Notes under the pieces: generated by a model | Seen by the model: the letters and a program-made list of their open reading frames with translations, nothing else | Told to the model about the DNA's origin: nothing | Database searches by the model: none | Assembly (NCBI RefSeq): GCF_049943335.1 | Contig: NZ_JBNFVY010000007.1 | Location: forward strand, 1-64,000 | Direction of reading: 5' to 3' | Source of the DNA: JBNFVY01 sp049943335 | GTDB taxonomy: Bacteria > Pseudomonadota > Alphaproteobacteria > Rhodobacterales > Rhodobacteraceae | Length of the DNA stretch: 64,000 nt | Position numbers and translations under genes: made by a program | Part shown: positions 53,101 through 62,469 of the stretch, in pieces | Layout: each line of letters begins with the position of its first letter | How positions within the stretch are numbered: position 1 is the stretch's first letter

Positions 53101-53113
53101 TGCTGCAGCTGCA
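53101..53113. promoter_or_regulatory. TGC-rich motif between phaZ and phaC
   Basis: TGCTGCAGCTGCA in the divergent promoter region. PhaR of Paracoccus denitrificans is known to bind TGC-rich sequences. This one lacks the exact CTGC-N3-GCAG layout seen upstream of phaP, so it is a weaker candidate operator. Confidence 0.4.
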
Positions 53114-53138
53114 AAAAGTGTAGGGCGGAACAAACCTG

Positions 53139-54932
53139 ATGACAACAGATACCAAAGACGGCAACAGCGATCTGGACCCATTGGGCCAGAATTTGGTTAA
53201 AATTGAGGAACTAACGCAACGTCTCGTTACGGCATTGTCTAAAAAAGGCATGCCGAATCCCGATCTGGAAGCGCCCGGACCGGACCTGATGATGAAAGCC
53301 AGCGCGGCCTACATGGCTGATTTGATGGAGAATCCATCACATCTGATCGAGCAACAGGTCGCGTATTGGGGCAAGGCGCTCAAACATTTTGTTGATGCCC
53401 AGAGCCAGCTTGCCCATGGCAAACTAGAGCCGCCAAAGGATAAGGGGCCGTCTGATCCGCGCTTTACCAGCCCGCTCTGGGACACGAATCCCTACTTCAA
53501 TTTCGTCAAGCAACAGTACCTGATCAATTCCGCTGCAGTGCAGGATGCGGTCTCTCAGGTTGAGGGGCTTGATGCGCGCGATCGGCGCCGGCTTGAATAT
53601 TTTTCCCGCCAGATCGTGGATATGTTCTGTCCCACGAATTTCCTTTCGACCAATCCCGAGGCGTTGGAACGTGCGCTGGAAACCGAAGGTCAATCCTTGG
53701 TCGACGGTTTAGAGAACCTGGTCCGCGATATCGAAGCCAACCATGGCGAATTGCTTGTTACCCTGGCCGATCAATCCGCTTTCGAAGTCGGCGGGAACAT
53801 TGCCACCACACCTGGCGCAGTCGTGTTCCGCAATCGCATGTTCGAACTCATCCAGTATGCCCCGACGACTGAACAGGTGCACAAGACGCCTCTTCTGATC
53901 TTTCCGCCGTGGATCAACAAATTCTACATCATGGATCTCAAGCCGCAGAACAGCTTGATCAAATGGATCGTCGATCAAGGCTTCACATTGTTCGTGGTCA
54001 GCTGGGTCAACCCGGATGCAGACTATGCCGACGTGGGCATCGAAGACTACATCCAAGAGGGCTATTTGACCGCCATAGAAGAAGTCAAACGCAGGACTGA
54101 ACAGAAAAGCATCAACGTGGTCGGCTATTGCATCGCCGGGACGACCTTGGCGATGACCTTGGCGCTGCTGAAGAAACGCGGCGACAAGTCCGTGAAGTCG
54201 GCTACGTTTTTCACCACGCTGACCGATTTTGCGGACCAGGGCGAGTTTTCTGTGTTCCTGACGGATGACTTCGTGGACGGTATCGAACGCCAGGTTAAGG
54301 CGGCCGGCTATCTGGACAGCTATTTCATGTCGCGCACATTCAGTTATCTGCGGGCCAATGATCTGATCTACAGGCCGGCGATCCGAAGCTATATGATGGG
54401 CGAGGCGCCGCCCGCGTTCGATCTGCTGTTCTGGAACGGCGACAGTACGAACCTGCCGGCCAAGATGGCGGTCCAGTATCTGCGTCAGCTGTGTCAGGAC
54501 AATCAGTTTGCAACCACCGGGATCGAGCTGCTGGGCGAGCGGCTGCATATCAGCGACGTTGACGTTCCGCTGACCGCGATCGCCTGCGAGACCGATCACA
54601 TCGCCGCCTGGAAAGCCAGCTATGATGGCATTGCGCAAATGGGCAGCAGCAAGAAGTCCTTCATCCTTTCGCAGTCCGGCCACATCGCCGGAATCGTGAA
54701 CCCTCCGTCAAAAAAGAAGTATGGCCATTACACCAACCCGGACATGGGGTTGACGGCCGACGACTGGCGCGACGGGGCGGATTTCCATGAAGGCACGTGG
54801 TGGCCCCGCTGGGGATCCTGGTTGGCCAAGCGCTCAGGCGCAAAACAGCCCGCTCGCGCTCTGGGTGATTCGGGCGAAACACCGCTCGCCCCGGCGCCCG
54901 GAACCTATGTGAAGGCGACGCCAAACCTCTGA
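53139..54932 (+). CDS. phaC: Class I polyhydroxyalkanoate synthase
   Basis: 597 aa. Polymerises 3-hydroxyacyl-CoA into PHA at the granule surface. An N-terminal PhaC_N region and an alpha/beta-hydrolase core; the catalytic Cys331 is in VVGYCIAGTTLA. The Asp is in ACETDHIAAW and the His in LSQSGHIAGIVNPP. FPPWINKFYIMDLKPQNSLIKW and GYLTAIEEVK are also typical. Length and motifs fit class I, which needs no PhaE or PhaR subunit. First gene of the phaC-phaP-phaR group. Confidence 0.95.
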   Translation: MTTDTKDGNSDLDPLGQNLVKIEELTQRLVTALSKKGMPNPDLEAPGPDLMMKASAAYMADLMENPSHLIEQQVAYWGKALKHFVDAQSQLAHGKLEPPKDKGPSDPRFTSPLWDTNPYFNFVKQQYLINSAAVQDAVSQVEGLDARDRRRLEYFSRQIVDMFCPTNFLSTNPEALERALETEGQSLVDGLENLVRDIEANHGELLVTLADQSAFEVGGNIATTPGAVVFRNRMFELIQYAPTTEQVHKTPLLIFPPWINKFYIMDLKPQNSLIKWIVDQGFTLFVVSWVNPDADYADVGIEDYIQEGYLTAIEEVKRRTEQKSINVVGYCIAGTTLAMTLALLKKRGDKSVKSATFFTTLTDFADQGEFSVFLTDDFVDGIERQVKAAGYLDSYFMSRTFSYLRANDLIYRPAIRSYMMGEAPPAFDLLFWNGDSTNLPAKMAVQYLRQLCQDNQFATTGIELLGERLHISDVDVPLTAIACETDHIAAWKASYDGIAQMGSSKKSFILSQSGHIAGIVNPPSKKKYGHYTNPDMGLTADDWRDGADFHEGTWWPRWGSWLAKRSGAKQPARALGDSGETPLAPAPGTYVKATPNL

Positions 54933-54957
54933 ACTTGCGCCATTTTGGGCATTATTG

Positions 54958-54996
54958 CTGCACTGCAGCATTCGGGGTTGATTTTCTGCGCCGCAG
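54958..54996. promoter_or_regulatory. Two CTGC-N3-GCAG operators upstream of phaP
   Basis: CTGC-ACT-GCAG (54958-54968) and CTGC-GCC-GCAG (54986-54996), 28 bp apart, in the phaC-phaP gap. The TGC-containing palindrome matches the known PhaR target of Paracoccus denitrificans. PhaR is encoded 0.7 kb downstream, so feedback control of the phasin is expected. Confidence 0.75.
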
Positions 54997-55088
54997 CATG
55001 CATATTGTTTGCAGACGCAGAAAAAACTCAGAAGCGCAACACGCAAGTACCTGATACTAGGGGCCACGCCCCAGAATGGAGCAAAAAA

Positions 55089-55538
55089 ATGGCTAAGACC
55101 GACGACTACACAAAAATGATGAAAGACATGATGGGCGCTTTCCCTGTTGACATGAGCGCCATGCAGGAAGCGTTCAAGACGCAGGCTTCCTTCGGTGAAA
55201 AAATGTCAAAAGTCGCTCTGGAAGCTGCTGATAAATCGGCAGAAATTTCCGGAAAGTGGACTAAAGAAACGCTTGCTAAGATGGAAGACCTGACCAAGGT
55301 CAAGGCCGAGCCGACCGATTACACCAAAGCCATGACCGACTTTGCTTCGGCCCAGGCTGAAATCGTGACCGAAAAATTGGCTGCTTTTGCCGACGTTGCC
55401 AAGACGGTTCAGATGGAAACCATCGAACTGATGATGGCTGCTGGCAAAGATGTGGGCGAAGACATGACCGCTGCGGTCAAGAAATCGACTGCAGATATGA
55501 CGGCTGCCGCCAAAAAGGCCACTGCCGCTGCCAAATAA
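55089..55538 (+). CDS. phaP: Phasin (PHA granule-associated protein)
   Basis: 149 aa; ATG at 55089 with GGAG about 8 nt before. The low-complexity, Lys/Ala/Met-rich amphipathic helical sequence (DDYTKMMKDMMGAF ... TTADMTAAAKKATAAAK-like end) matches the phasin_2 family. It coats PHA granules. Located between phaC and phaR; a strong terminator ends its transcript. Controlled by the operators just upstream. Confidence 0.88.
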   Translation: MAKTDDYTKMMKDMMGAFPVDMSAMQEAFKTQASFGEKMSKVALEAADKSAEISGKWTKETLAKMEDLTKVKAEPTDYTKAMTDFASAQAEIVTEKLAAFADVAKTVQMETIELMMAAGKDVGEDMTAAVKKSTADMTAAAKKATAAAK

Positions 55539-55589
55539 GGCACGTAATTTGAGAGCATCGGTGTCCTCCTCCCTGCCGATGTGATCGCG

Positions 55590-55624
55590 AAAGAGCGGGC
55601 AATTCCAGCCCGCTCTTTCTTTTT
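55590..55624 (+). terminator. Rho-independent terminator after phaP
   Basis: AAAGAGCGGGC (55590-55600), 7-nt loop, GCCCGCTCTTT (55608-55618), then a T-rich run to 55626. It separates the phaP transcript from phaR. Confidence 0.92.
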
Positions 55625-55694
55625 TTCCGGCGCTGGCATAGGCTTTTCTGCAGCCGCTAACATTCGCGGCCCAGGGGAAAAAGGGAGGTCGAAG

Positions 55695-56249
55695 ATGGCC
55701 GAAACAAACACGCCGCTTCTGATCAAGAGATATGCCAGCCGGCGTCTCTACAACACCGAGACGAGCGATTACGTCACGCTTGAAGATATTGCCGCTTTCA
55801 TTCGCGAAGGCCGCGATGTTCAGATCGTTGATCTGAAGTCGGGTGATGACCTGACCCGCCAGTATCTACTTCAAATCATTGCCGAACATGAAAGCCGCAA
55901 TTCCGAGAGCATTCTGCCCCTGGGTGTGCTGACGGACTTGGTGCGGTCATACACGTCCGAGGTTCAATCGGTGATGCCACAGTTCCTGTCTGCATCGTTC
56001 GACATGTTTCGCGAGAGCCAGGAAAAAATGATCGAGAACCTTGCAGGCGTCCCGGGGATAGATGCAATGCGCGTGCAGCAAGAAGCGTTCCTGAAGGCCA
56101 TGACCGGCGGCATGCCGGCGATGAAAAATTGGAGCGCACCGACAATGGAAGAAGGCCATGCGCCTGAAACCGAAAGCGCCGAAGATCTGCAACAGATCAA
56201 GAAACAGCTTTCGGATCTGCAGGACAAATTGTCAAAGCTGGACAAGTAA
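55695..56249 (+). CDS. phaR: Polyhydroxyalkanoate synthesis repressor PhaR
   Basis: 184 aa from MAETNTPLLIKRYASRRLYNTETSDYVTLEDIAAFIREG; GGGAGG lies upstream. The N-terminal PHB_acc_N domain binds DNA and the middle binds PHA; the C-terminus (about 155-184) is a coiled coil. PhaR represses phaP and its own gene until PHA granules titrate it. The CTGC-N3-GCAG pair at 54958-54996 is its likely target. Confidence 0.93.
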   Translation: MAETNTPLLIKRYASRRLYNTETSDYVTLEDIAAFIREGRDVQIVDLKSGDDLTRQYLLQIIAEHESRNSESILPLGVLTDLVRSYTSEVQSVMPQFLSASFDMFRESQEKMIENLAGVPGIDAMRVQQEAFLKAMTGGMPAMKNWSAPTMEEGHAPETESAEDLQQIKKQLSDLQDKLSKLDK

Positions 56250-56276
56250 ACGGATCGGCGGCAAGGGGGCGGACGC

Positions 56277-57239
56277 ATGGCGGATACATCCGGCCGCATT
56301 TCCCTGTGGGGGGTCGAGGTATTCCTGGCGACCGCCGAGGAAAAGAGCGTATCGGCTGCCGCACGCCGATTGGGTGCAAGCCCGTCAGCGATCTCGCAAC
56401 AGATTTCAGGGTTGGAGGCCGCGCTGGGGGCCGAGTTGATGAACCGCCGCGAGCGCCCACTGACGCTGACGGCCGCCGGGGAAATCCTGCGTCGTCGCGG
56501 ACAGATCATCGTGAACGAGGCCGCACAGATCAGGGCCGAACTGGGCGCGAATGACTTGTCGTCACTGACGCGAATGCGTCTGGGCATGATCGAGGATTTC
56601 GACGCAGATGTGTCGCCGCGTTTACTGCAAGAGTTGTCACAGAGTTTTGGGCGAACGGTGTTCCTGCTGGAAACCGGGCCGTCTCACCGGCTGTTGGATG
56701 CCTTGGACACGCGCGCATTGGATGTGGTGGTTGCGGCAGATATGGGGGCGTCTGCCGACTGGATGGAAGTTCATTCCCTGCTACGCGAGCCGTTCGTGGC
56801 AGCTGCGCCGCGCGGGGTCATCGACCCGGCGGCGGCGCTCGAAAGTTTGTCCAAGTTACCGCTGATCCAGTACACCCCGCGCCATCATATGGGACGGGTC
56901 ATTGCCGATCATTTGGCGCGACAAAACCTGACGATGGCGCACCGGTTCGAATTGGACAGCTACCATGCGATCACGGCGATGGTGGCCAGCGGGCGCGGCT
57001 GGACGATCCTGACCCCGCTTGGGGTGGGGTATGCCAAACGGTTCATAGACGATATCGATGTGCTCCCTTTGCCCTTTGCGCCACTTGAGCGTACGATATC
57101 CTTGTCGGCGCGTCGGGATGTCTTGGGTGACATGCCCAGTCAGACAGCCCAGAGATTGCGCGCGCTCCTGCAGGAACATGTGGTCGATCCGATGGTCGCG
57201 CGCCACACATGGTTAGAGGGTGAGTTGCGCGTGTTGTGA
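56277..57239 (+). CDS. LysR-family transcriptional regulator
   Basis: 320 aa. N-terminal winged helix-turn-helix (WGVEVFLATAEEKSVSAAARRLGASPSAISQQISGLEAALGAELMNR) and a substrate-binding domain (from about 95). Starts 27 nt after phaR, so possibly co-transcribed with it, but a link to PHA metabolism is not shown. It is convergent with the DegT-like gene of the polyamine operon. Effector unknown. Confidence 0.88.
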   Translation: MADTSGRISLWGVEVFLATAEEKSVSAAARRLGASPSAISQQISGLEAALGAELMNRRERPLTLTAAGEILRRRGQIIVNEAAQIRAELGANDLSSLTRMRLGMIEDFDADVSPRLLQELSQSFGRTVFLLETGPSHRLLDALDTRALDVVVAADMGASADWMEVHSLLREPFVAAAPRGVIDPAAALESLSKLPLIQYTPRHHMGRVIADHLARQNLTMAHRFELDSYHAITAMVASGRGWTILTPLGVGYAKRFIDDIDVLPLPFAPLERTISLSARRDVLGDMPSQTAQRLRALLQEHVVDPMVARHTWLEGELRVL

Positions 57240-57294
57240 CGCAAGGGGCCGGCCCCTCGCGCCTCCGGGCTTCCTATTGACCTAGAAAAAGGGC

Positions 57295-58485
57295 TCAGGT
57301 GCCGTAGGCGCGCGCGGGCCCTTTGACATCTTCGGCCGCGGCCAGAAGCGCCGCCGCGATGAAATCCAGGTCGGGTGTCGTAAGCCGGGCAGGCAAACGC
57401 GTGTCGCAGGCTTTTTCCAGCATCGCGCGGGTCAGCGGCAAATCGGGCGTGGACCCGAGGAATTGCCAATTCCAGAACGCCCGGGCGTTATCTTCGGACA
57501 AGCCGAATACCTGTATGGCAACACCACGCGCCTTGGCCGCCTTTTGGAATGCTCTGGCTTCGGCCTGGGAAAAACCCTCGAGGTTGAACTGCAAGCTGTC
57601 GGGCGCGCGTTCTTCGGGGGGCAGCTTGTCTGGCACAATGAACCACGGGCTGTCATTCAAACGGGCCGCCACATAGTCGTGGTTGGCGCGGCCATCGCGC
57701 ACACGGCGGGGCAATTCAGCCAGCTGAGGTCGCACTATGGCGGCGGACATGTTGCCCAAACGCTGATTGTAGAGCGGCAGTTTGTTTTGCCAGAACCGAA
57801 AGCGGTCCTGAACATGGCCGTGTTTCTTCCAGTTATGTTCGTAAGCGCCAGACATGATGATGGCCTTGGCGATGATTTCGTCGTCATCGGTGATCAGGAT
57901 TCCACCCTCACCGGCGTTCAGCAGTTTGTAGCTTTGGAAACTGAAGCATCCGATCTTGCCGATCGTCCCGATGTTCGTGCCATGCCACTGCGTGCCGAGC
58001 GAATGGGCCGCATCTTCGATCACCGGTATGTTTCGGTCGTTTGCCAAGGCCATGATCGCATCCATGTCCGACGTATGCCCGCGCATGTGACTGATGATGA
58101 TCGCCTGGATGTCATCGGTCAGTTTGGCTTCGAAATCGGCCATGTCGATGCGGTAATTGTCGGCGACTTCAACCAGTACGGGGATGCAGTCGGCGTGAAC
58201 GACTGACGAAGGGACAGCGGCGAATGTGAATGCTGGGATCAGCACCTTTGCATCGCGCGGCAGGCCAAGTGCCTTCAGGGACAGGAACAGTGCCGCAGAA
58301 CAGGACGAGACGGCAAGCGCATATTTGGCGCCAATCATGGCGGCGAATTCTTGTTCCAATAGCGTGACTGGTGCGTTTTCAGAGGTGTAGCGAAACAAAT
58401 CGCCCGAGTTGAGCAATCGTTCGATTTCAGCGCGGGCGCCTTCGGGGATTGGTTCTGCGTCGTAAACATTGGGCGCTGCTGACAT
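57295..58485 (-). CDS. DegT/DnrJ/EryC1-family aminotransferase
   Basis: 396 aa. PLP-dependent fold I enzyme with the lysine in FSFQSYKLLNAGEGG and HMRGHTSDMDAIMALANDRNIPVIEDAAHSLG. Family members usually aminate sugars for antibiotics or lipopolysaccharide, yet here it ends an operon-like array with gamma-glutamylpolyamine genes, 93 nt after the oxidase gene. A role in polyamine or amino-alcohol metabolism is only inferred from position. Confidence 0.82.
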   Translation of the reverse strand: MSAAPNVYDAEPIPEGARAEIERLLNSGDLFRYTSENAPVTLLEQEFAAMIGAKYALAVSSCSAALFLSLKALGLPRDAKVLIPAFTFAAVPSSVVHADCIPVLVEVADNYRIDMADFEAKLTDDIQAIIISHMRGHTSDMDAIMALANDRNIPVIEDAAHSLGTQWHGTNIGTIGKIGCFSFQSYKLLNAGEGGILITDDDEIIAKAIIMSGAYEHNWKKHGHVQDRFRFWQNKLPLYNQRLGNMSAAIVRPQLAELPRRVRDGRANHDYVAARLNDSPWFIVPDKLPPEERAPDSLQFNLEGFSQAEARAFQKAAKARGVAIQVFGLSEDNARAFWNWQFLGSTPDLPLTRAMLEKACDTRLPARLTTPDLDFIAAALLAAAEDVKGPARAYGT

Positions 58486-58578
58486 GTTTCACCTTTTCCA
58501 AAGTCTCTTTTAAGGAAACCTGTAAATTAGGCGCATTCAAATGCCAAAGGGTTTTTCGTTTCAATCTTGTAACAGCGC

Positions 58579-59847
58579 CTAGATGCCGAGGCGGTCGCGC
58601 ATGCTGTACCACCACACGGCAAGGCCCAGCAGAGCAGGCGCAACCGGCCCTCCGGGGAATGGTGCCACTGGCAGGCGTGCCATCGTATCGAAATCCGTGA
58701 CCTGGCCGCGAATGGCGTCTGCCATGATGCGCCCTGCCAGCGTGGCAATGGCGATCCCGTGGCCAGAAAACCCCGATGCACTAAGAATGTTCGGTGCAGG
58801 GCGCGCAAAATGGGGCAGCCGAGAGGCAGTGATGGCCAGGGTGCCCCCCCAGGCGTGTGTGATTGGTACCTGCGCAAGATGTGGATAGATGCGCGTCATG
58901 TTGCGGCGCACTTTTGTGGCGATGTCCTTTGGAAATCGTGCGCCATAGCTTTCGCCGCCACCAAAGATCAGACGGTTGTCAGGGCTCAGGCGCCAATAAT
59001 TAACCACAAAGCGAGAATCATATGCGGCAAGACCACCTGTGAGGATCTGATCAGGATCGTCCAGCGGCGCGGTGGCGACCATGTAATTGTTGATCGGCAA
59101 AACATGGCGTGCAACCGGTTTGCAAAGATCACCAAGATATCCGTTGGTGGCCAGAATAACATTGTCCGCCTTGATCGGATAGCCGCCCGCACGCAGGGGA
59201 TCAAGGCTGGCGCGCGAGGTTTCGAATATGCGCGCGCCGGCGGCGGTGGCCGCGCGTGCCAGACCCTGCGCGTAGCGCAGCGGATGCAAGTGCCCGGCAC
59301 CATGATCGATCGACCCGCCGAAAAAGGCGTTCGACGGAATGTGGCCATGGATCGCATCCCGTGAGAGAACTTCGATGCGGTCGTACCCATACCGGTCGGC
59401 CAAATGCGCAGCGTGGGTGGCGGCGGAGCGCTGTTCCCGCGACGAGGACGCAGCAAAGGCCAGGCCTGCCCGCCATTGCACGTCCATCGCGTGGCGTTCG
59501 ATCAGCGACAGGACCAGGGCCTTTGCCTCTTCGGCCAAATCCCATAGCCGGGCGGCATCAGCGGGGGCGAGCTGCTCCAATTCTTCCTGATCCAGCCGCT
59601 GCCCCGAATGCACCTGACCGCCGTTGCGCCCCGAGGCGCCGTGGCCGACGCGGGCGGCCTCGACCACCACCACATCCAGACCGGCCTGCGCCAGATGGAG
59701 CGCCGCCGACAATCCCGTATACCCCGCGCCGACGACGCAAACGTCACACGTCAGCGGCGCTGAGACCGCCGGGTGATCGGTTTTTGAAGCGGTTTCGGCA
59801 TACCAGCTGGCCGGATGCGGCGCTGTCAGAAGGTCGGCCCAGCCCAT
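58579..59847 (-). CDS. FAD-dependent gamma-glutamylputrescine oxidase-like protein
   Basis: 422 aa. The start overlaps the GS-like gene stop (TGATG), so translation is coupled. DAO-family fold with the dinucleotide motif VCVVGAGYTGLSAALHLA near 37, then VVVVEAARVGHGASGRNGGQVHSG as in PuuB/ordL. The C-terminal HAWGGTLAITASRLPHFARPAPNILSASGFSGHGIAIATLAGRIMADAI is also of that family. In the Puu pathway PuuB oxidises gamma-glutamylputrescine to its aldehyde. Confidence 0.87.
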   Translation of the reverse strand: MGWADLLTAPHPASWYAETASKTDHPAVSAPLTCDVCVVGAGYTGLSAALHLAQAGLDVVVVEAARVGHGASGRNGGQVHSGQRLDQEELEQLAPADAARLWDLAEEAKALVLSLIERHAMDVQWRAGLAFAASSSREQRSAATHAAHLADRYGYDRIEVLSRDAIHGHIPSNAFFGGSIDHGAGHLHPLRYAQGLARAATAAGARIFETSRASLDPLRAGGYPIKADNVILATNGYLGDLCKPVARHVLPINNYMVATAPLDDPDQILTGGLAAYDSRFVVNYWRLSPDNRLIFGGGESYGARFPKDIATKVRRNMTRIYPHLAQVPITHAWGGTLAITASRLPHFARPAPNILSASGFSGHGIAIATLAGRIMADAIRGQVTDFDTMARLPVAPFPGGPVAPALLGLAVWWYSMRDRLGI

Positions 59848-61202
59848 CAGACATTCAAGAGCAGGTGCTCGCGCTCCCACGGGCTGATGACTTGCAGGAA
59901 TTCTTTGTTTTCAAGCGCTTTTACGGCCGAATAGACCTCGCAAAATTCCTGTCCTATCACCGCGCGCAGGGCGTCGTCTGCGCCCAGCGTAACCAAAGCG
60001 TCAGCCAATGTATTGGGAACTTCATCCAGCGACGCATAGGCATCCCCCACGAAGGCCGGGCGGGGCGGGCGTTTTTCCTGCAGGCCCAGATAGCCGCAAG
60101 CCAGTGAGGCCGCGATGCCCAGGTAGGGGTTCACATCCATGCCCGGCAGACGGTTTTCGATGCGCCGGGCGTCCGGGCTGGACACGGGCACGCGCAGGCC
60201 CGTCGTGCGATTGTCACGGCCCCATTCGGTGTTGATCGGAGCAGCGAAGTCGCGCACGTAGCGCCTGTAGCTGTTCACGTAAGGCGCAAACAGCGCGATG
60301 GCGCCGGGGATGTGGTTTTGAAGACCGGCAATGAAATGATGAAACGTCTCGGTTTCGCTACCGTCATCTGACGAAAAGATGTTCTTGCCCGTGTCCTTGT
60401 CGACAAGCGAATGATGAATATGCATCGCTGATCCAGGTTCGTCCTGGATCGGCTTGGCCATGAACGTGGCAAAACAGTTGTGGCGCAGCGCGGCCTCGCG
60501 GATCAGGCGCTTGAAGAAAAAGATTTCATCTGCAAGCTTGACCGGATCGCCGTGGCGCAGATTGATTTCGATTTGCCCGGCGCCACCTTCTTGCAAAATT
60601 CCGTCGATCTCAAACCCTTGGGCTTCGGCAAAATCGTATATGTCATCGATCACGGGGCCATACTCATCGACCGCACTCAGCGAATAGGCCTGCCGTGCAG
60701 CTGCGGGGCGGCCCGTGCGCCCGATGGGCGGGATGACCGGTTGGTTCGGGTCGATATTCGGCGCGACCAGAAAGAATTCCATCTCGGGGGCGACGACCGG
60801 GACCAGCCCCATGTCGTCGAACAGGGCGACGACACGCTTGAGGACATTGCGCGGCGCGGTCGGAATGGGCTGGCCGTTTTGATCGATGATGTCGTGAATG
60901 ACCTGCAATGTGACATCCGCTGTCCAAGGCGCGGCGGTGGCCGTGCTCAGATCGGGTAACAGGACCATGTCGGGTTCGGTGAATTCGAAATCATCTGTGG
61001 ATAGCCAATCGCCGGTGATGGTCTGCAAAAAGATTGAGTTCGGCAGGTAAAAACGATCCTGTTTGAAGAACTTTGCCGCCGGCATTGCTTTGCCGCGCGC
61101 GATCCCCGAGAAATCCGCGACGATGCATTCCACCTCGTCCAGGCGGCGTCCGTCCAGGTAGGTTTGGGCGGCTTCGGGCAGTTGGGCTAGCAACTCGCTC
61201 AT
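59847..61202 (-). CDS. Gamma-glutamylpolyamine synthetase-like (glutamine synthetase family)
   Basis: 451 aa. GS-type ATP-grasp-like fold of class III/PuuA: APEMEFFLV, GQIEINLRHGDPVKLADE, PGSAMHIHHSLVD with the ammonia/phosphate residues, and ENRLPGMDVNPYLGIAASLACGYLGL. PuuA joins glutamate to putrescine, the first step of the Puu pathway. It lies between the amidotransferase and oxidase genes, overlapping by 4 and 1 nt. The amine could be putrescine or another. Confidence 0.88.
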   Translation of the reverse strand: MSELLAQLPEAAQTYLDGRRLDEVECIVADFSGIARGKAMPAAKFFKQDRFYLPNSIFLQTITGDWLSTDDFEFTEPDMVLLPDLSTATAAPWTADVTLQVIHDIIDQNGQPIPTAPRNVLKRVVALFDDMGLVPVVAPEMEFFLVAPNIDPNQPVIPPIGRTGRPAAARQAYSLSAVDEYGPVIDDIYDFAEAQGFEIDGILQEGGAGQIEINLRHGDPVKLADEIFFFKRLIREAALRHNCFATFMAKPIQDEPGSAMHIHHSLVDKDTGKNIFSSDDGSETETFHHFIAGLQNHIPGAIALFAPYVNSYRRYVRDFAAPINTEWGRDNRTTGLRVPVSSPDARRIENRLPGMDVNPYLGIAASLACGYLGLQEKRPPRPAFVGDAYASLDEVPNTLADALVTLGADDALRAVIGQEFCEVYSAVKALENKEFLQVISPWEREHLLLNV

Positions 61203-61906
61203 GTCATGTCCTTGGTCAGGGGCGTGGGCTTTGCGGCCAGCACGCGGGCGATAATATCGCCAAGCTGCAAATCGTCGACCGGGTCGGCGGCGGTGGACCG
61301 GGCGTCTTCGATCACCTTGCGGGGGTAGGCGGGATCATCCCCGCGCGCCGCCAGATAGGCCGTGATGACAGCGGGCGAGAATTCGGGATGCGGTTGGACG
61401 GTCAGAACATTGGTCCCGTACACCAAAGCCGCATGGCGTGTGAATCCCGACGCGGCCACGGTACGGGCCATGGGCGGCTTGTCGATGACCTGATCGTGAT
61501 GAAAGGCGTTTAGGCGCAGATTGCCGATATTTTCAAAAGCATAGTTGCGCGCCCCAATCGCCCAGCCCCCGGCGAACTTTTCCACCCGTCCCCCCATGGC
61601 TTGCGCAATAATCTGATGGCCAAAACAAATACCGACCATCGGCAATCCAGCATCAAATATCGCGCGAATCAGCGCCTCTAGCGGGGGGATGAAAGCGTGA
61701 TCTTCATAGACGCCATGGCGCGATCCAGTGATCAGCCATGCGTCGGCTGCGTCAGGTCCGTCCGGAAACTCTCCTGCTTCGACATCCCAGGTTGTGAAAC
61801 GAAACCCGTGCCCGCCCAACAGGCGGTGAAACATATCATCGAATTCGCCCTGACTTTCGGCGACGGCCCGGGGCGGATGGCCGCATTCAAGAATGCCGAC
61901 GTGCAT
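61199..61906 (-). CDS. Class I glutamine amidotransferase, PuuD-like
   Basis: 235 aa. The nucleophile Cys is in MVGICFGHQIIAQAMGG and the His/Glu pair in LTVQPHPEF, so the triad is complete. In polyamine loci such enzymes act like PuuD, hydrolysing gamma-glutamyl-GABA. It is the first gene of the operon. GMP synthase-like or other relatives cannot be excluded, but the adjoining genes support the Puu role. Confidence 0.83.
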   Translation of the reverse strand: MHVGILECGHPPRAVAESQGEFDDMFHRLLGGHGFRFTTWDVEAGEFPDGPDAADAWLITGSRHGVYEDHAFIPPLEALIRAIFDAGLPMVGICFGHQIIAQAMGGRVEKFAGGWAIGARNYAFENIGNLRLNAFHHDQVIDKPPMARTVAASGFTRHAALVYGTNVLTVQPHPEFSPAVITAYLAARGDDPAYPRKVIEDARSTAADPVDDLQLGDIIARVLAAKPTPLTKDMT

Positions 61907-61967
61907 GGAACACCAAAGTTATCAATGCTCGGACGCTAGTGCGCAGGCGCGACTGTGGCAAGAGGGA

Positions 61968-62408
61968 TCAGCTGCCCGCTTCGACACGTTGGCGGGCCAA
62001 GGCGCTGTCGCGATCATTGATGCCAAGCAGGTTGGCAGCCAAACGCATCAGCTGGTCTTCGTTTTTGTCGCGCGCGCCATCTGCAAGAACGACCTGCCAC
62101 ATGGCTTCCAGAACGCCGGTGCGATCCGCCAGCGGAACCGCGTCTTTGATTGCGCGGGTAAAGCGCACCGTGTCCGGGGCTTCCGCTTCGAACGCCTCAG
62201 CTTCGACGCGCAGTTCCGCGGCCTGATGCTGGGACAATTGATAGCGTGCGGCGAGTGTATGTTCGATCTGCGCGATTTCGTCGGCGTCATAGTGGCCGTC
62301 CGATTTTGCAATGCGCACCAACAAGGCCGCCAGGGCCAGACGCGCGTCAGTGTCGGGCAGCGGGGCGGACCCGGGATTGGTCAGGCGGTTGAGCAATGAG
62401 GCAAACAT
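61968..62408 (-). CDS. TerB family protein
   Basis: 146 aa. Helical TerB fold with LALAALLVRIAKSDGHYDADEIAQIEHTL and, near the end, EAMWQVVLADGARDKNEDQLMRLAANLLGI, both with conserved acidic residues that bind metal. Stand-alone TerB proteins occur in many bacteria without tellurite genes. No other ter gene is here, so tellurite resistance is not claimed. Confidence 0.87.
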   Translation of the reverse strand: MFASLLNRLTNPGSAPLPDTDARLALAALLVRIAKSDGHYDADEIAQIEHTLAARYQLSQHQAAELRVEAEAFEAEAPDTVRFTRAIKDAVPLADRTGVLEAMWQVVLADGARDKNEDQLMRLAANLLGINDRDSALARQRVEAGS

Positions 62409-62469
62409 GGCAGATCATATAGTCTGCCTTGTGCCCAGAGCCAAGTGCGACCGTGAAGCTGAGAACGAC

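Noticed and set aside
57239..57260. GC palindrome after the LysR gene as a terminator
   Set aside because: AGGGGCCGGCCCCT is a perfect palindrome, but no T-run follows on either strand.
61968..62408. Tellurite resistance locus
   Set aside because: Only a lone TerB-fold protein is present; TerC, TerD and others are absent.
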